DNA of 64,000 nucleotides from Bradyrhizobium sp. CB82 (GCF_029714405.1 NZ_CP121650.1:7941001-8005000); one strand, 5' to 3'; positions 39,631 through 50,554 are shown, counted from the first letter of the stretch. Numbers and translations: made by a program. The notes: a model not told the origin generated them from the letters alone.

Positions 39631-40384
39631 ATAGATCGGGGTCAAAGCCTCCATCGTCACCAACAACCGCCGGGCTCCCGGTGGCCTGTTCGTGCTGCAC
39701 GCCAGGGCGCTACCCGATAACCCGTACGACGGTCACACCTTGCGGGACGTCATCGACCACACGACACTCACCGGCTGCGCGATCGAGCGGGCCTATGTCG
39801 ACAAAGGATACCGCGGCCACGACGCACAAAATCCCCGCCGAATCTTCATCTCTGGCCAGAAGCGCGGCGTCTTCGGTGTCATCAAACGCGAGCTGCGGCG
39901 CCGCTCCGCATCGAACCCGTCATCGGACACCTGAAGGCCGATGGTCACCTTGGCCGCTGTTACCTCAAAGGCCGCGCCGGCGATGCGGCCAACGTCATCC
40001 TCTCCGCCGTCGGCCACAACTTCCGCCGCATCCGCCTGGCTCAGGAATCTCTTGCGCTTTATCCTGATCGTCCTTTGGCGCGCCTTCGCAAACCCAATCG
40101 CCCTCAACCCCGCTTGTTAACGGACGACGAGATAAGCGGCCGCCGCTCGGCGCATCACCTCGCTTGCCGAAAGCTTGGAAGCCGCCGCATGCCTGGAGTT
40201 TTTGGGCGAGACCGGCCGGCATCTTCACTTGCGGCCGATAGGTCCTCTGTCGGAGCTCGCGATGGAGCCGCTCCAGATTCGCATCCAGCTCGGCCTAAAA
40301 TTCTCCGATCGCCACCCCATCTGTGCCGCCTGCACCCTGATCGGCGCGAACGCGCTCCTACGCAAGCTTCAAGTTCTAGCGTGA

Positions 40385-41018
40385 GCAGACTTTGTCCACC
40401 AGTGGACCTTCTGCTTCTGACGTTCGAGCACCAGATGATACGGCCTCCTGGAAGCGTGACGTTCGGGTTTTTCACAAAGGGAACTTTCCATCTTCACGCT
40501 CCTTTCTCATCCATCTCGATGCATCCTCGCTCGATCCGTTCACGAACGTCCTTCCCCAAACTACTCTCGGTTCGCCGTTTCCGGTCACGCGAGTTGTTCG
40601 TCTCGCGCTTCAGGTACTACTCCGTTCTCCGACTCCCGCATGAGCTTCGCTTTCGCTTATAGGGTTGCTTCCCCGGCTTAATGGCTATGCAGGTCTCCTG
40701 GGGGTCACGCATGAATCTTCCGTATCGTGCCGTCAGCAAACACATTGGTTCGATGGGTGAATGAGTAACGCCTTCGCCCCATAGTGCGGGCTGGACCTTG
40801 CCCCATCTTTGGCCGACCTGTTCATCGTCGGGGTAGCCCCCGTTGATTGCAGCCTGATACTTCTCCTCAAACCCCTCGGATTCCGGAGCGCTCCGGACAC
40901 CCTGTCCTCCAGCGGCTTCCACCGTTGGCCGGCGAGGCATTACCCCCACCTTTGGATACGGCGCTCCTCATTCGAGCGCCAGAGGGACTTGAACCCTCCT
41001 GACTCATGCGCTGCCCAC
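40385..41018 (-). mobile_element. Group II intron 5' fragment (second intron)
   Basis: The minus strand from about 41018 has intron-like structured DNA typical of domains I-IV, with GGGGAAGCAACCCTATAAGC and GGAGTCGGAGAACGGAGTAG. The start of a maturase follows (MESSLCEKPERHASRRPYHL, then VLERQKQKVH and a frameshifted LVDKVCSR). It breaks off at 40385. It belongs to a different intron class from the one at 23702. The 5' border is approximate. Confidence 0.5.
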
Positions 41019-41554
41019 ACTATGGACCAGTCCGACTCCTGACCTCAGCTCAGACCGCGGCTCTGGCAGTGCCTTGCCGCTGTCCCCCACTGAAGACCAA
41101 TCCCATGGACCGGTGCCCAACGACGCGCGTGAGCTTGGCGGCCAGTCCAGCGCGACAATGTTGCGTCTCTTCCGATGGATCACGCTCCCATCGACCGAGC
41201 AGGCTGTCCTGAGCCGTAGCGTATGACGGAATCGCACAAGCTCCTCGTTCACGTTCGCACAGGTACGCAGGCGCTGCCCCTATCGCATGCGTGATCACGG
41301 CCAGCGTCAGCTCCTGCGGCACGGCCGAGACGTTGGCGATCAAGGAATGCGCCAGCGCCACAAGCTAGGTGCGTCCGCTTAGCCCGGCACACGCAACGCT
41401 AACAGCTGGTGCAGTGCGAAGCGTGGCGACGCTAGGAGACTCTCGTAATCGCGTGAGTCAAGTGCCGGTGCCGCTCCGATGGTTTGCCCAACCTTATGGC
41501 AGCCGGCACGTTTTCGCTATTGACGCTTCTCCAGGGCCTCAAGCAGACAATTTC
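41019..41554. other. Region without a recognised gene
   Basis: A minus-strand open stretch at 41361-41050 includes SAVPQELTLAVITHAIGAAP and LLGRWERDPSEETQH; I cannot assign it. Nothing else is seen up to the aminotransferase stop. Confidence 0.3.
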
Positions 41555-42937
41555 TCAGGGAGCGCCGATTGCGCCGCCCCTAGCTTCGAATCTATTTCGG
41601 ACACCCACCAGCGTACGCTCCAATCGCCGCCCAATTTCATCACAATCAGCCGCAGTAACAATCAATGGTGGTGCCACAATGAACCAATCTCCATACTTTC
41701 CTCCGGACGTACGCCTCGAGTAGACGATCAGGCCTTCTTTCAGCGCCTCCGTCCGAGCGACTTCGGTGACGTTGAAATCGTACGGGAACTGGGTTTTTGA
41801 TTTTTTGTCTGATACCAATTCAACCGCGTATAGCAGCCCAATCCCGCGTACGTCGCCTACGATGGGCGACGTGTTCATGAGCTGCCGTAATGTCTGTCCA
41901 AGATGCTGGCCAGTTTGTGCGGCATTAGCGATTAGATCGCAATTCTCATATTCGTCCAAGACCGCAAGCGCGGCAGCACACGAGATTGGGTTTGCGCCAT
42001 AGGTGTGTGAGAAGTTAAAGCCGGTAAGCTTTGCTACTTCTTCCACGGGCTCGGCTGGGAGAAGCACCGCGCCCAAGGGACTGTAACCTGCCGCAATTCC
42101 CTTTGCCAGGACAATGACATCTGGCGTGCAGCTGCTCAAATGATGTGCGGCGAGAAACTTACCAGTTCGACCGGCGCCGCATAGGATTTCATCAAATACG
42201 AGAAACACGCCGTATCGGTTACACAACTCGCGGATACGTTGAAAATACGCAATTGGCGGAAAAAGGCATCCTGTTGCCACGCCGCCCACTGGTTCAACTA
42301 CGTATGCGAGGACGTTTTCTGCGCCTAGGCGGAGGATGGTATCCTCAAGGGCCGCCACGCTTCGCTCAGCGATTTCTTCAGGGGACAGCCCCGGTTGACC
42401 TCGATAGGTCATTGGAGCCGGCACTTTCGCGCCAGTTACTGCGAAGCCAGCCAGGAAGGACGCAAACGCTTCATCGCCAGAAATCGCGAGCGTGCCGATG
42501 GTTGCGCCATGATACGAAGGCATGTTGGAGATCAAAATGCGCTTACTCGACAGGCCTTTTGCAATCGCATATTGCCGCAGGAACTTCAGTGCAAAGTCCA
42601 TTGCCTCGCTTCCGCCTGAGGCGAGACCCACCCGTTCAAATGGCTCTCCCGCCAGGCGACAAAGCCGCTCTGTCAGCGCGGCATTCGCAGTGTGGCGCCC
42701 AACGCGCGGATAAACATAATCAAGCGTTATTGCCTGCTGATACATCGCATGCGCAACCCGCTCGTTGCCATGTCCGATATTACTAGCGATAGGACCAGAC
42801 GACCCGTCGATGTAGGCCTTGCCACGCTCATCGAACATCCAGATGTCCTTCGCCCTCACTATGAGTGGAACAGGCTCAGAGCCATCTCGGCTAAAAAACG
42901 AGTCCTGGAATGCTCCAGGTTGTGCTGCAAACTTCAT
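41555..42937 (-). CDS. Class III PLP-dependent aminotransferase, intact
   Basis: The 460-residue protein starts at 42937 (MKFAAQPGAFQDSFFSRDGS). The fold-type I landmarks are complete: YIDGSSGPIASNIGHGNERV, SGGSEAMDFALKFLRQYAIA (phosphate binding), VVEPVGGVATG, the Asp in FLVFDEILCGAGRTG that contacts the pyridine nitrogen, and the Schiff-base Lys in VIVLAKGIAAGYSPLGAV. Members move an omega- or alpha-amino group to pyruvate or 2-oxoglutarate. With alanine dehydrogenase nearby, an alanine/pyruvate link is plausible, but the substrate cannot be told from sequence. Confidence 0.92.
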   Translation of the reverse strand: MKFAAQPGAFQDSFFSRDGSEPVPLIVRAKDIWMFDERGKAYIDGSSGPIASNIGHGNERVAHAMYQQAITLDYVYPRVGRHTANAALTERLCRLAGEPFERVGLASGGSEAMDFALKFLRQYAIAKGLSSKRILISNMPSYHGATIGTLAISGDEAFASFLAGFAVTGAKVPAPMTYRGQPGLSPEEIAERSVAALEDTILRLGAENVLAYVVEPVGGVATGCLFPPIAYFQRIRELCNRYGVFLVFDEILCGAGRTGKFLAAHHLSSCTPDVIVLAKGIAAGYSPLGAVLLPAEPVEEVAKLTGFNFSHTYGANPISCAAALAVLDEYENCDLIANAAQTGQHLGQTLRQLMNTSPIVGDVRGIGLLYAVELVSDKKSKTQFPYDFNVTEVARTEALKEGLIVYSRRTSGGKYGDWFIVAPPLIVTAADCDEIGRRLERTLVGVRNRFEARGGAIGAP

Positions 42938-43409
42938 GAGGAATTGAGATCTCCAATTTGGTATTTTGGCTCGCCATCTCCGGCAGCCAAATCTAGGTCA
43001 TTTCGTGTAGAGAGAGAGAGCTTCCTGCGAAGCGATTACGTTCGCCGAACGATGAACCAAAGACTCGGTCGCGGTTTGCGCGACGTTGATCGTCGCCTCA
43101 GACATAAGAATCATTTTAACGTCAGGGAGGCTGCTTTGGCATGCTCACGCGCTGGAACTGCCCATTCACCGACGGCCAGCGCCTGAAGAGATCGTTCGGC
43201 AGCGCCATGTTGAGCGCCATCGCCGAGTTGTGCCGGGCAAATACGCGTTCACGGGTCTGCGATACGTTCAACCTCCTAATACGTCAGATCTACGGTGCTA
43301 TCGAACATAGCCCGGTGTTAAAGCTGAACTTCCCTGATTTACGCGATCGTATGGCGAGAATTCCGCGCGTAATCGGGACTGCGCGAAGGTTTCGTGCGAT
43401 GAGCCCAGA
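42938..43409. other. Upstream region of the aminotransferase gene, with remnants
   Basis: The minus strand shows short pieces such as CERVFARHNSAMALNMALPN near 43200, not assigned. No intact gene and no clear promoter motif is seen. Confidence 0.3.
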
Positions 43410-43870
43410 TCCACTAACCTCGTCGTTAAGATCCCAAAAGGTGCAGACGATCAGGGAATCCTCGGGCGGGATGACCATGGCGCCACGCGGCGCCAATCGA
43501 ATAAGCCGCGCCAACTGCCTTCGGCAGATGAGAAGCGATTGTAGACGTTTGGGGTGGTATAAAGAGATCGCGCGAACCGAGAACCTTGTGCCGCCCGCCC
43601 GTGGGATCCTACCGATGAGGCGGCGAAGGTGAGCAGCATATTCCAAGCAATCGATTGGCCTGGCACCTGCCGAGAGTGGGCGATCTGGAACGCGGCGGCT
43701 GTTAGTGAAGGAAAGCCATGTCTATCGGACGCTGAGCCATCGCTAACGCCGCCATTCCCTCGTGGCCCGACGATCCGATGGTGTCGCAGCCCTGTCAGTC
43801 TTTTTGCATTGGCCGGGCCGAGCGCTGGACTAAGGCACGCTGCGTAATAAATCTCTACAGCCGTCGATGG
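43410..43870 (-). pseudogene. 2-oxoacid dehydrogenase E1-type (thiamine diphosphate) protein, decayed
   Basis: Scattered minus-strand frames read GCDTIGSSGHEG, LAMAQRPIDMAFLH, RQVPGQSIAW, HKVLGSRDLFIPPQTSTIAS and HLPKAVGAAYSIGAARR, then PEDSLIVCTFWD. In order these match the N-terminal half of a large E1 dehydrogenase component. At least five frameshifts and the loss of the C-terminal half make it a pseudogene. Confidence 0.6.
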
Positions 43871-43954
43871 CAGTATTTCTCCCATTACCGCCCGACCGGG
43901 CGGGAAATCCCGATTGGCGACCGCGAGTGAAGGCTTCGTGAACTAAATGACCTC

Positions 43955-45148
43955 TTAGAAGAAGGCCTGAATGCCGGTCTGCGCACGGCCGAGAATAAGG
44001 GCATGCACGTCATGAGTGCCCTCGTACGTGTTCACGGTTTCAAGGTTGGCAGCGTGGCGCATGACTTGGAATTGGACGGATATACCGTTGCCACCGTGCA
44101 TGTCGCGCGCCATTCTTGCGATGTCCAATGACTTCCCACAATTATTGCGCTTGATGAGAGAGATCATCTCTGGTGCGATCCTCCCCTCGTCCAAGAGCCG
44201 TCCGACTCGGAGCGCGGCCTGGAGGCCGAGCGCAATCTCTGTTTGCATATCGGCGAGCTTCTTTTGAAAGAGCTGGGTTGCGGCAAGCGGTCTGCCGAAC
44301 TGTTTGCGATCGAGCCCGTACCGCCGCGCTCGGATCCAGCAGTCTTCCGCCGCTCCCATGACGCCCCAGGCGATTCCATAGCGCGCGCGATTTAGACAGC
44401 CGAACGGCCCCTTCAGCCCAGAGACACCTGGTAGCAGCGCGTCCTCAGGGACGACCACTCCATCCAGCACCACCTCACCGGTAATCGAGGCGCGAAGGCT
44501 GAGCTTGCCGTCGATCTTCGGAGCCGAAAGCCCCTTAGTACCCTTCTCCAGCACGAACCCGCGGATCTCCCCATCATGAGCTGAAGATTTGGCCCAGATA
44601 ACGAAGATATCGGCAATGGGAGCGTTGGATATCCACATCTTCGTGCCGGTCAGCCGATATCCGTCGGCTATCCTGTCGGCGCGGGTCTTCATCGAGCCAG
44701 GGTCCGAGCCTGCATCGGGCTCAGTCAGGCCGAAGCAGCCGATCCATTCACCTGTGGCTAGCCTAGGTAGAAACTTCCGCTTCTGTACCTCGGAACCGTA
44801 GGCCTCAATCGGGTACATGACTAGCGATGATTGGACACTCATCATCGACCGATAACCAGAATCGACCCGCTCGATTTCACGTGCGACGAGCCCATATGAG
44901 ACATAGCTCGAACCCGTTCCGCCGTACTCTTCCGCGACCGTAATGCCAAGAAGACCTAGCGAACCCATTTCTTCAAATATTGCTCGGTCCGCTTTTTCCG
45001 CGAAATATGCGTCGACAACACGAGGCGCGAGCTTGTCTTGCGCGTAGGCACGCGCAGTTGCCACAACGAGGTGCTCGTCCTCGTCTAATTGTTCTTCGAG
45101 AAGGAATGGATCTTCCCAATTGAACACTTTTCTGATTGGCTCAGCCAT
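43955..45148 (-). CDS. gcdH: Glutaryl-CoA dehydrogenase, intact
   Basis: The ATG at 45148 follows GAGGGA. The 397-residue protein has the acyl-CoA dehydrogenase fold: [20 protein letters not shown], the flavin/substrate signature [37 protein letters not shown], and the catalytic Glu in [20 protein letters not shown] near the end. The [16 protein letters not shown] segment and overall length match GcdH, which oxidises and decarboxylates glutaryl-CoA to crotonyl-CoA in lysine, hydroxylysine and tryptophan breakdown. The crotonase at 58279 could act on its product. The alanine dehydrogenase gene lies upstream on the same strand, but a likely terminator separates the two. Confidence 0.93.
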   Translation of the reverse strand: MAEPIRKVFNWEDPFLLEEQLDEDEHLVVATARAYAQDKLAPRVVDAYFAEKADRAIFEEMGSLGLLGITVAEEYGGTGSSYVSYGLVAREIERVDSGYRSMMSVQSSLVMYPIEAYGSEVQKRKFLPRLATGEWIGCFGLTEPDAGSDPGSMKTRADRIADGYRLTGTKMWISNAPIADIFVIWAKSSAHDGEIRGFVLEKGTKGLSAPKIDGKLSLRASITGEVVLDGVVVPEDALLPGVSGLKGPFGCLNRARYGIAWGVMGAAEDCWIRARRYGLDRKQFGRPLAATQLFQKKLADMQTEIALGLQAALRVGRLLDEGRIAPEMISLIKRNNCGKSLDIARMARDMHGGNGISVQFQVMRHAANLETVNTYEGTHDVHALILGRAQTGIQAFF

Positions 45149-45198
45149 AGCGTGTCCCTCGAAACAATGGGGCTTCCGCTTTCTCTAGCAAGTTGCGG

Positions 45199-45257
45199 AA
45201 AAAAGGGGCCCACTCCAGAGGAGCGGCCCAAGAGCCAGGCAGGAAGAGAGGGCCCCC
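45199..45257 (-). terminator. Likely rho-independent terminator after the alanine dehydrogenase gene
   Basis: On the minus strand GGGGCCC and its complement (45205-45211 and 45250-45256) form the stem, followed by six T (45199-45204). The loop is long (38 bases), which lowers confidence. Confidence 0.5.
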
Positions 45258-45262
45258 TAGCA

Positions 45263-46375
45263 TCAGGCAGCAGCCTGGTCGATCGGTGAGAATGGCAACC
45301 CGAGACTCTCGGCGACAGCCTTATAAGTTAGCCGGCCACGATAGACATTCAGGCCCGCGCGCAGATGCGTATTTTCAAGCACGGCCGCGAGTCCCCCGTT
45401 GGCGAGAGCCAAACCAAACGGCAACGTGGCGTTATTCAGCGCCTGACTTGAGGTAAGTGGAACAGATCCGGGCATATTGGCGACGCAGTAGTGGATGACG
45501 CCGTCTATCTCGTAGGTTGGGTCAGCGTGAGTCGTCGGACGCGATGTCTCAAAGCAGCCACCTTGATCGATGGCGACGTCAACGATTACCGACCCCTTGC
45601 GCATCGAGCGTAACATGCCGCGGCCGACAAGCTTCGGTGCACTTGCGCCGGGGACGAGCACCGCACCAATAACAACATCTGCAGCAAGCACCTCCTCCTG
45701 AACAGCTTCTATAGTTGAAAACTTTGTGCGAACCCGTCCTTCGAACAGCTCGTCCAATTCGCGAAGACGGGATATCGAACGATCAAGAATTGTGACCTCA
45801 GCGCCCAGGCCGGCCGCCATCCTCGCCGCATGCGTACCAACAACACCGCCTCCGATCACCACGATACGAGCCGGCTGGACGCCCGGCACGCCCCCGATTA
45901 AAATCCCTCGTCCGCCCGCATGCCGCTTCAAAGCTGCACCTGCTGCCTCGATTGCAAGCCTGCCCGCAACCTCGCTCATCGGCGCAAGCAGCGGAAGCCC
46001 ACCGTGGGCGTCAGTCACCGTTTCGTATGCTATTGCGGCGCAGCCCGATTTTAGGAGACCCTCAGCCTGCTCGGGATCGGCTGCCAGATGGAGATAAGTG
46101 AAAAGGATCTGGCTCTCGCGCAGCTGCGTCCATTCGGACGGCTGGGGTTCCTTAACCTTTACGATCATCTCGCTCGAGGCGAACACTTCGCGAGCGGAGC
46201 CCACAATCGTTGCGCCGGCTTTGCGATAATTGTCGTCGGTAGTACCAATACCGGCACCAGCATTAGTCTCGACCAGGACACTGTGGCCAGCCGCCACATA
46301 TTCGCGGACAGCGCCAGGAGTCAGTCCCACGCGGTATTCGTGCGCCTTGATCTCCTTGGGAAGACCGACCTTCAT
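45263..46375 (-). CDS. ald: Alanine dehydrogenase, intact
   Basis: I chose the ATG at 46375 (MKVGLPKEIKAHEYRVGLTP), preceded by GAGGAG at 7 bases; the open frame upstream is not conserved. The 370-residue protein carries the catalytic Lys in MIVKVKEPQPSEW, His in FTYLHLAADPEQAE, and the NAD site VVIGGGVVGTHAARMAAGLG. It interconverts L-alanine and pyruvate plus ammonia with NAD. In legume bacteroids the enzyme can make alanine for export to the plant; that role here is inference. Confidence 0.95.
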   Translation of the reverse strand: MKVGLPKEIKAHEYRVGLTPGAVREYVAAGHSVLVETNAGAGIGTTDDNYRKAGATIVGSAREVFASSEMIVKVKEPQPSEWTQLRESQILFTYLHLAADPEQAEGLLKSGCAAIAYETVTDAHGGLPLLAPMSEVAGRLAIEAAGAALKRHAGGRGILIGGVPGVQPARIVVIGGGVVGTHAARMAAGLGAEVTILDRSISRLRELDELFEGRVRTKFSTIEAVQEEVLAADVVIGAVLVPGASAPKLVGRGMLRSMRKGSVIVDVAIDQGGCFETSRPTTHADPTYEIDGVIHYCVANMPGSVPLTSSQALNNATLPFGLALANGGLAAVLENTHLRAGLNVYRGRLTYKAVAESLGLPFSPIDQAAA

Positions 46376-47463
46376 TTGTAATCTCCTCACCTTGAGATCA
46401 TTCTCTAATCGAAAACGCGCGGCGAACCTCAAATTTTCGCCGGCAAACTGCGCAGTAATTCAGCTATTTTCGACGCTCTAACGCAGGATTTCAAGCAGCC
46501 GGCCTACGCGATCGGGCATCGGGGGGGGTAAGTAAGAGAACGATGCTCTTTTTCCTGCTCTTGCCGCATTCACGGCGAAGCTTCCAACAGCGGGGCGTTG
46601 AGAACGTACCGAATTCGGCAACGCGGCTCACTTCTTCAACGGCCTGCTCTCATGTTTGCTGTCAAGGGAGTCGATCAGGGGGAGCCGCTTCCGGCTGAGC
46701 GCCCGGACGCTGGATTTCGAAGGTGCCCACGGTAGGCGGCAGGGCCAAGACGACGGTTGATCAAGCTCTCATGCGCGGGTTGGGTACCGCATGACCGTGG
46801 TTTCGTCTTGGGGCTGCCTCGGTCTAGTGGGCGAGCGTCGGCGATGCCGGCTGCCACGAGGATTCCCCACCGCGCCCTGCCTCCTGCCCTGGGCACCGAT
46901 ATGGTCGAGCAGCGCTCTTCAGGCGGCCGGCCCGAATTGTACTTGACGCGTGATCGCCCACAGGAAGCCGACCATCTCGCGTGCAATGGCGGTGGTGACG
47001 ATCACCTTGGGTTTGCCGGCCGCCGACAAGCGGCGATAGCGGTTGTGGCGCCAGCTCCTCGATCTGCTTGGTCAAGCAATCCACACGGGCCTCAACGTCG
47101 GTCACGGCATGAATGTAGTCCTGCAGAACGATTTGGCTCGCCGGTGATCGAAGCACACCGTGGTGAGCCAGCGACGATAAGCCAGGGTCCAGCCCTTCTT
47201 GCCGGCATAGATACGCCCATGTCGCAGCAGGAAGCGTTGGAGATGTTGCCGCGCCTTGCCGAGCACACGCATCGCCGTGGCGCGGGCTCTCACCAAGGTA
47301 AGCGCTCAGCCAATATCCTGGCTTCGGGGTTGGATTAGATGTGCGAAGAAGCCTCCGGCTTGAACGGAGGTTTGGGATGGGATTGGACGGCAAAAAAAGA
47401 CGCCCATTTGGACAGCTCATCAGTTGGGTCTGGAGCAGTCAGCCGGCTTGAGGTGCTTGAGTG

Positions 47464-47804
47464 ACCGTCCGGGCGTCGCGTGCGTTCAGAGGCCGAACGG
47501 GCTCGGATCGTCGCCGAAAGTCTGCTGCTCGGCGCAGGTGGCGGAGGTGGCGGGCAAGCACGGGGCGACGCGCTTGCAAATTTACGATTGGCGACGACGC
47601 TTCCGACAGCGCGGCGAATTGCCGTCGTGCGAGGCTCCGCAGCCGCCGTTCGCGCCGCTGGTCGTGGAGGGGCCGTTAGAGGAGCGTCACGTTCTTGCAG
47701 TCAAGCTCGAGATTGCGATTGGCGACGTCGTCGTGCGGACGGACGCGGCGATAGATGGGGAGCAGCTATCTCGAGTGATCCGTGCGGTGCGGGCGTCACG
47801 ATGA
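47464..47804 (+). pseudogene. IS66 TnpA, frameshifted
   Basis: Its start (RRVRSEAERARIVAESLLLG) and body (QVAEVAGKHGATRLQIYDWR, an HTH, to LSRVIRAVRASR) lie in different frames; the break is at about 47535-47550. The stop overlaps the tnpB start (ATGA). Confidence 0.75.
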
Positions 47805-48154
47805 TTGTCCCCGGCGCCGAGCTGAAGATTTACATCGCGACGCGGCCCGTCGACTTCCGCTGTGGGCACGATGGGCTTGCTGCAAAGGTGCAGGAGACGC
47901 TTGGTCTCGATCCGTTCAGCGGTGCAGCCTTTGTGTTCCGGTCGAAACGGGCGGACCGGATCAAGATTTTGGTGTGGGATCGAACGGGCCTGGTGCTGGT
48001 GCACAAACGCCTCGAGGGTTGCAAGTCCGTGTCGCCAAAGATTGCGAACGGCGTGATGCGGATATCGCCGGCGATGTTGGCCGCGCTGTTCGAGGGCCTG
48101 GATTGGCGGTTGGTCCGCCCGGAGGAAGCGCGGCGTCCACAGGTCGCTGCATAA
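47801..48154 (+). CDS. IS66 accessory protein TnpB, intact
   Basis: The 117-residue protein starts MIVPGAELKIYIATRPVDFR and contains GLAAKVQETLGLDPFSGAAF and RIKILVWDRTGLVLVHKRLE, the standard IS66 Orf2 sequence. The family is required for transposition, but its biochemical role is not known. It is the only open gene left in this element. Confidence 0.9.
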   Translation: MIVPGAELKIYIATRPVDFRCGHDGLAAKVQETLGLDPFSGAAFVFRSKRADRIKILVWDRTGLVLVHKRLEGCKSVSPKIANGVMRISPAMLAALFEGLDWRLVRPEEARRPQVAA

Positions 48155-48222
48155 GTGCGGCAGAATGACTCTGTACCGAGTTGGCCATGGCGCCGGCGGC
48201 GCAGATGTGCTCGACATGGCGC

Positions 48223-49803
48223 ATGAGCACCGCGACGCTTCGCGACGAGAATGAACGCCTGAAGGCGCTTTTAGCGCAAACGCAGGCAGCATTGAGCGAA
48301 CATCAAGCGGCGCTGGCAACGTCGGAAGAAGCGCGGTGCCGGGTGGAGATTATTCTCGGGGAACTACGCCGAGAGAAGTTCGGAGCGAAGTCCGAGAAGC
48401 TGCGGCCAGATCAATATCATTTGCCGCTCGAAGACGTGGAGATCGCGCAAGGCGTCCTGGACGCGGCACAGGAGAAGGCGGCCGTGATCATCCAGGGCCG
48501 ATCGCGCGGCGGATCGGATCAAGCCCGTCGCAATCGGGGCTGCATTTGCCGCGGGTGGAGCGGATCATCGAGCCTGCGAGCACGCTTTGTCCGTGCGGTT
48601 GCGGGGCGATGACGAAGATCGGCGAGGACGTCAGCAAACGGCTCGACGTGATCCCGGCGCAATGGCGCGTGCTGGTCACACGCCGCCCGAAATACATCTG
48701 CCGCCGCTGCTCGGGCCCTGTCGTGCAGGCGCACGCACTGGAGCATGTCGTGCCTGGCGGACTACCGACCGAAAGCCGCGATTGCGTAGGTGATCGTCTC
48801 CAAGTTTGGCGACCATACGCCGTTTTACCGTCAGGCCGAGATCTATGCGCGCCAGGGGATCCGGCTTGATCGGGCGACACTGGGCAATTGGTCAGGCCGC
48901 GCCTGCTTCCATCTGCAGCCCGTTGCCGACCACATGCGCCGCCATCTGGCAGCGGCGGATCGCCTGTTCATGGATGAAACCACGGCGCCGGTGCTCGATC
49001 CCGGGCGTGGTCAAACGAAGAAGGGCTTACTTCTGGGCGATCGTCTCCGACGACCGCGGCCATAGCGGCCCAAGTCCGCCCATCGTGCTGTTCCGATATG
49101 CCCCCGGTCGCAGCGGCGCCTTCGCTGAGCAGTTCCTGGACGGCTTCAACGGACGCTTCCTGCAATGCGATGCCTATGACCGTTATGATCGGCTGATCGA
49201 AGTCGCCCGACCGCAAGGGCCGTGGACGCTCGTACATTGCTGGAGCCATTTGCGCAGGCGCTTCGTCAAATTGGCCCGCAACAGTAAATCGCCGATCGCC
49301 GGGGCTGCCGTCCGGCAGATCGCACAGCTCTACGCCATCGAAGCCATGGTACGCGGTTCATCGTAGCCGGATATCAGGCTGGCCGCGCGCAAGGAACACT
49401 CGCTGCCGCTCGTCGAGGCGTTGAAGCCGTGGTTCGCGAAACAGCTATCGATGATCTCCAGCGGCTCGACGCTCGCTGATGACATCCGCTACGCGCTCAA
49501 TCATTGGCAGGGGCTGACGCGCTTCCTCGATGACGGGCGTCTCGAGCTCGACACCAACCCGGTTGAGAACGCGATCCGGCCAATCTGCTTGACCAGAAAA
49601 AACGCGCTCTTCGCCGGTCATGAGGTCGGAGCCGAAAACTGGGCCTTGCTCGCATCCACCGTGGCGATTGTAAGCTCAACGACGTCAACCCGGTCGCCTA
49701 CATCGCCGAAACGCTCACGGCGATCATTGCCGGCCATCCCCAAAGCGAAATCGACGACCTCATGCCATGGCGGTTCCGCAAAAGGTCAAGCCAGCATCAA
49801 TAG
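48223..49803 (+). pseudogene. IS66 TnpC transposase, multiple frameshifts
   Basis: Starting MSTATLRDENERLKALLAQT, the family sequence runs through a coiled coil and zinc-binding part (LCPCGCGAMTKIGEDVSKRL), the DDE core (LFMDETTAPVLDPG, FLQCDAYDRYDRLI) and NPVENAIRPICLTRKNALFA to FRKRSSQHQ. It changes frame at about 48535, 48785, 49030, 49365 and 49670. Confidence 0.85.
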
Positions 49804-50554
49804 GGTTGCTGCTAAGCGCTTACTCACCAACTCGCGCATGGCCTCGTGCGCCGCATCCGGAACCCACACGGCTGTCAGCTCGCCGCTCCGGTGCAGCTTG
49901 GCAAGCATCGCCGCGTCGCGCCGGTCCGTCTTGACCCGATCCCCAGCCTTCATCGGGATCAGCGAGGGGGCCACCACGATGCAGTTGTGCCCCAGTCCCG
50001 TCACTTGTCGATGCAGGCCATATCCGCAGGGTCCGGCCTCATAGCAAAAACTTATCTGCCGGTCGCCCTTGCCAACCTTCTTCTCCAGCTTGTCGATCTG
50101 ATCGGCGCGATTGGGGATGATCCCCAAGTTACGAACTTCCCCTCCGCGCATCCCTTCGGCCACTGCAACCGAAATCGTCGCCTTGTGCACATCCAACCCC
50201 ACGAAAATGCTATCGTTCATCAGGCCCGCTCCCCATGCTTGAGGCTCGGCGCCGGACCATCCGGCGCGACCTTGTCGTGTGGCGGGCCGCCCGTCACCTC
50301 AGAGAGCGAACATAGGGCTAGCTAGTTTCTGTCGCGAAACGTCCGGGTTGAGTGGCGCAATCTAAGTTATGCCGATGGATTGGGCACAAAATGCCAGTAG
50401 CTGCGGGGATCGGCAAGCTCCGGAGGGCCGATTTTTGGGCTTGGTTTCGGTGTTGGGCAACGAAGTGTCAGCTCAAGATATGTTGAGCCGTGGGGGTGCC
50501 TGCGGCTTCGGAGAAGGGGCTATGAGGTTCAAGCCGCTTTTTGCCTGCGCGGCG

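Larger units (their letters stand above)
30595..40110 (+). pseudogene. IS5-family transposase gene split into three pieces by nested insertions
   Basis: Piece 1 (30595-30992) is MRSKKHRTTGSGDLFRARLD to LLAESLRVAHEAG with one frameshift near 30790. Piece 2 (36541-36990) is ALRSQNLKRVRVDTTVQPKA to KLYSFHAPEVECIGKGKAAA with frameshifts. Piece 3 (39638-40110) is VKASIVTNNRRAPGGLFVLH, then AYVDKGYRGHDAQNPRRIFI and IGHLKADGHLGRCYLKGRAG. Removing IS21, IS1111 and IS481 restores continuity at both breaks (HEAG/ALRS; APYE/FGVKASIV). A second, more decayed relative lies at 55000-56346. Confidence 0.85.
47298..49823 (+). mobile_element. IS66-family element inserted in IS110, 8-bp target duplication
   Basis: The ends GTAAGCGCTCAGCC and, inverted, GTAAGCGCTTAGC bound 2526 bp. 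TCACCAAG (47290-47297) and TCACCAAC (49824-49831) flank it, one mismatch in 8. tnpA, tnpB and tnpC are in the normal order, but tnpA and tnpC are broken. Confidence 0.88.
46640..50320 (-). mobile_element. IS110-family element copy 2, split by IS66 and internally deleted
   Basis: It shares both ends with the complete copy at 12893-14400. The N-terminal coding part is at 50220-49832 (MNDSIFVGLDVHKATISVAV to AHEAMREL). Coding resumes left of the IS66 at 47296 (RARATAMRVLGKARQHLQRF to DCLTKQIEELAPQ). About 130 codons are then missing before AGKPKVIVTTAIAREMVGFL near 47000. The transposase is dead. Confidence 0.85.

Noticed and set aside
40981..40999. tRNA-like T-arm (GAGGG, TTCAAGT, CCCTC on the minus strand)
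   Set aside because: No anticodon or D arm fits around it; it is within the group II intron fragment.
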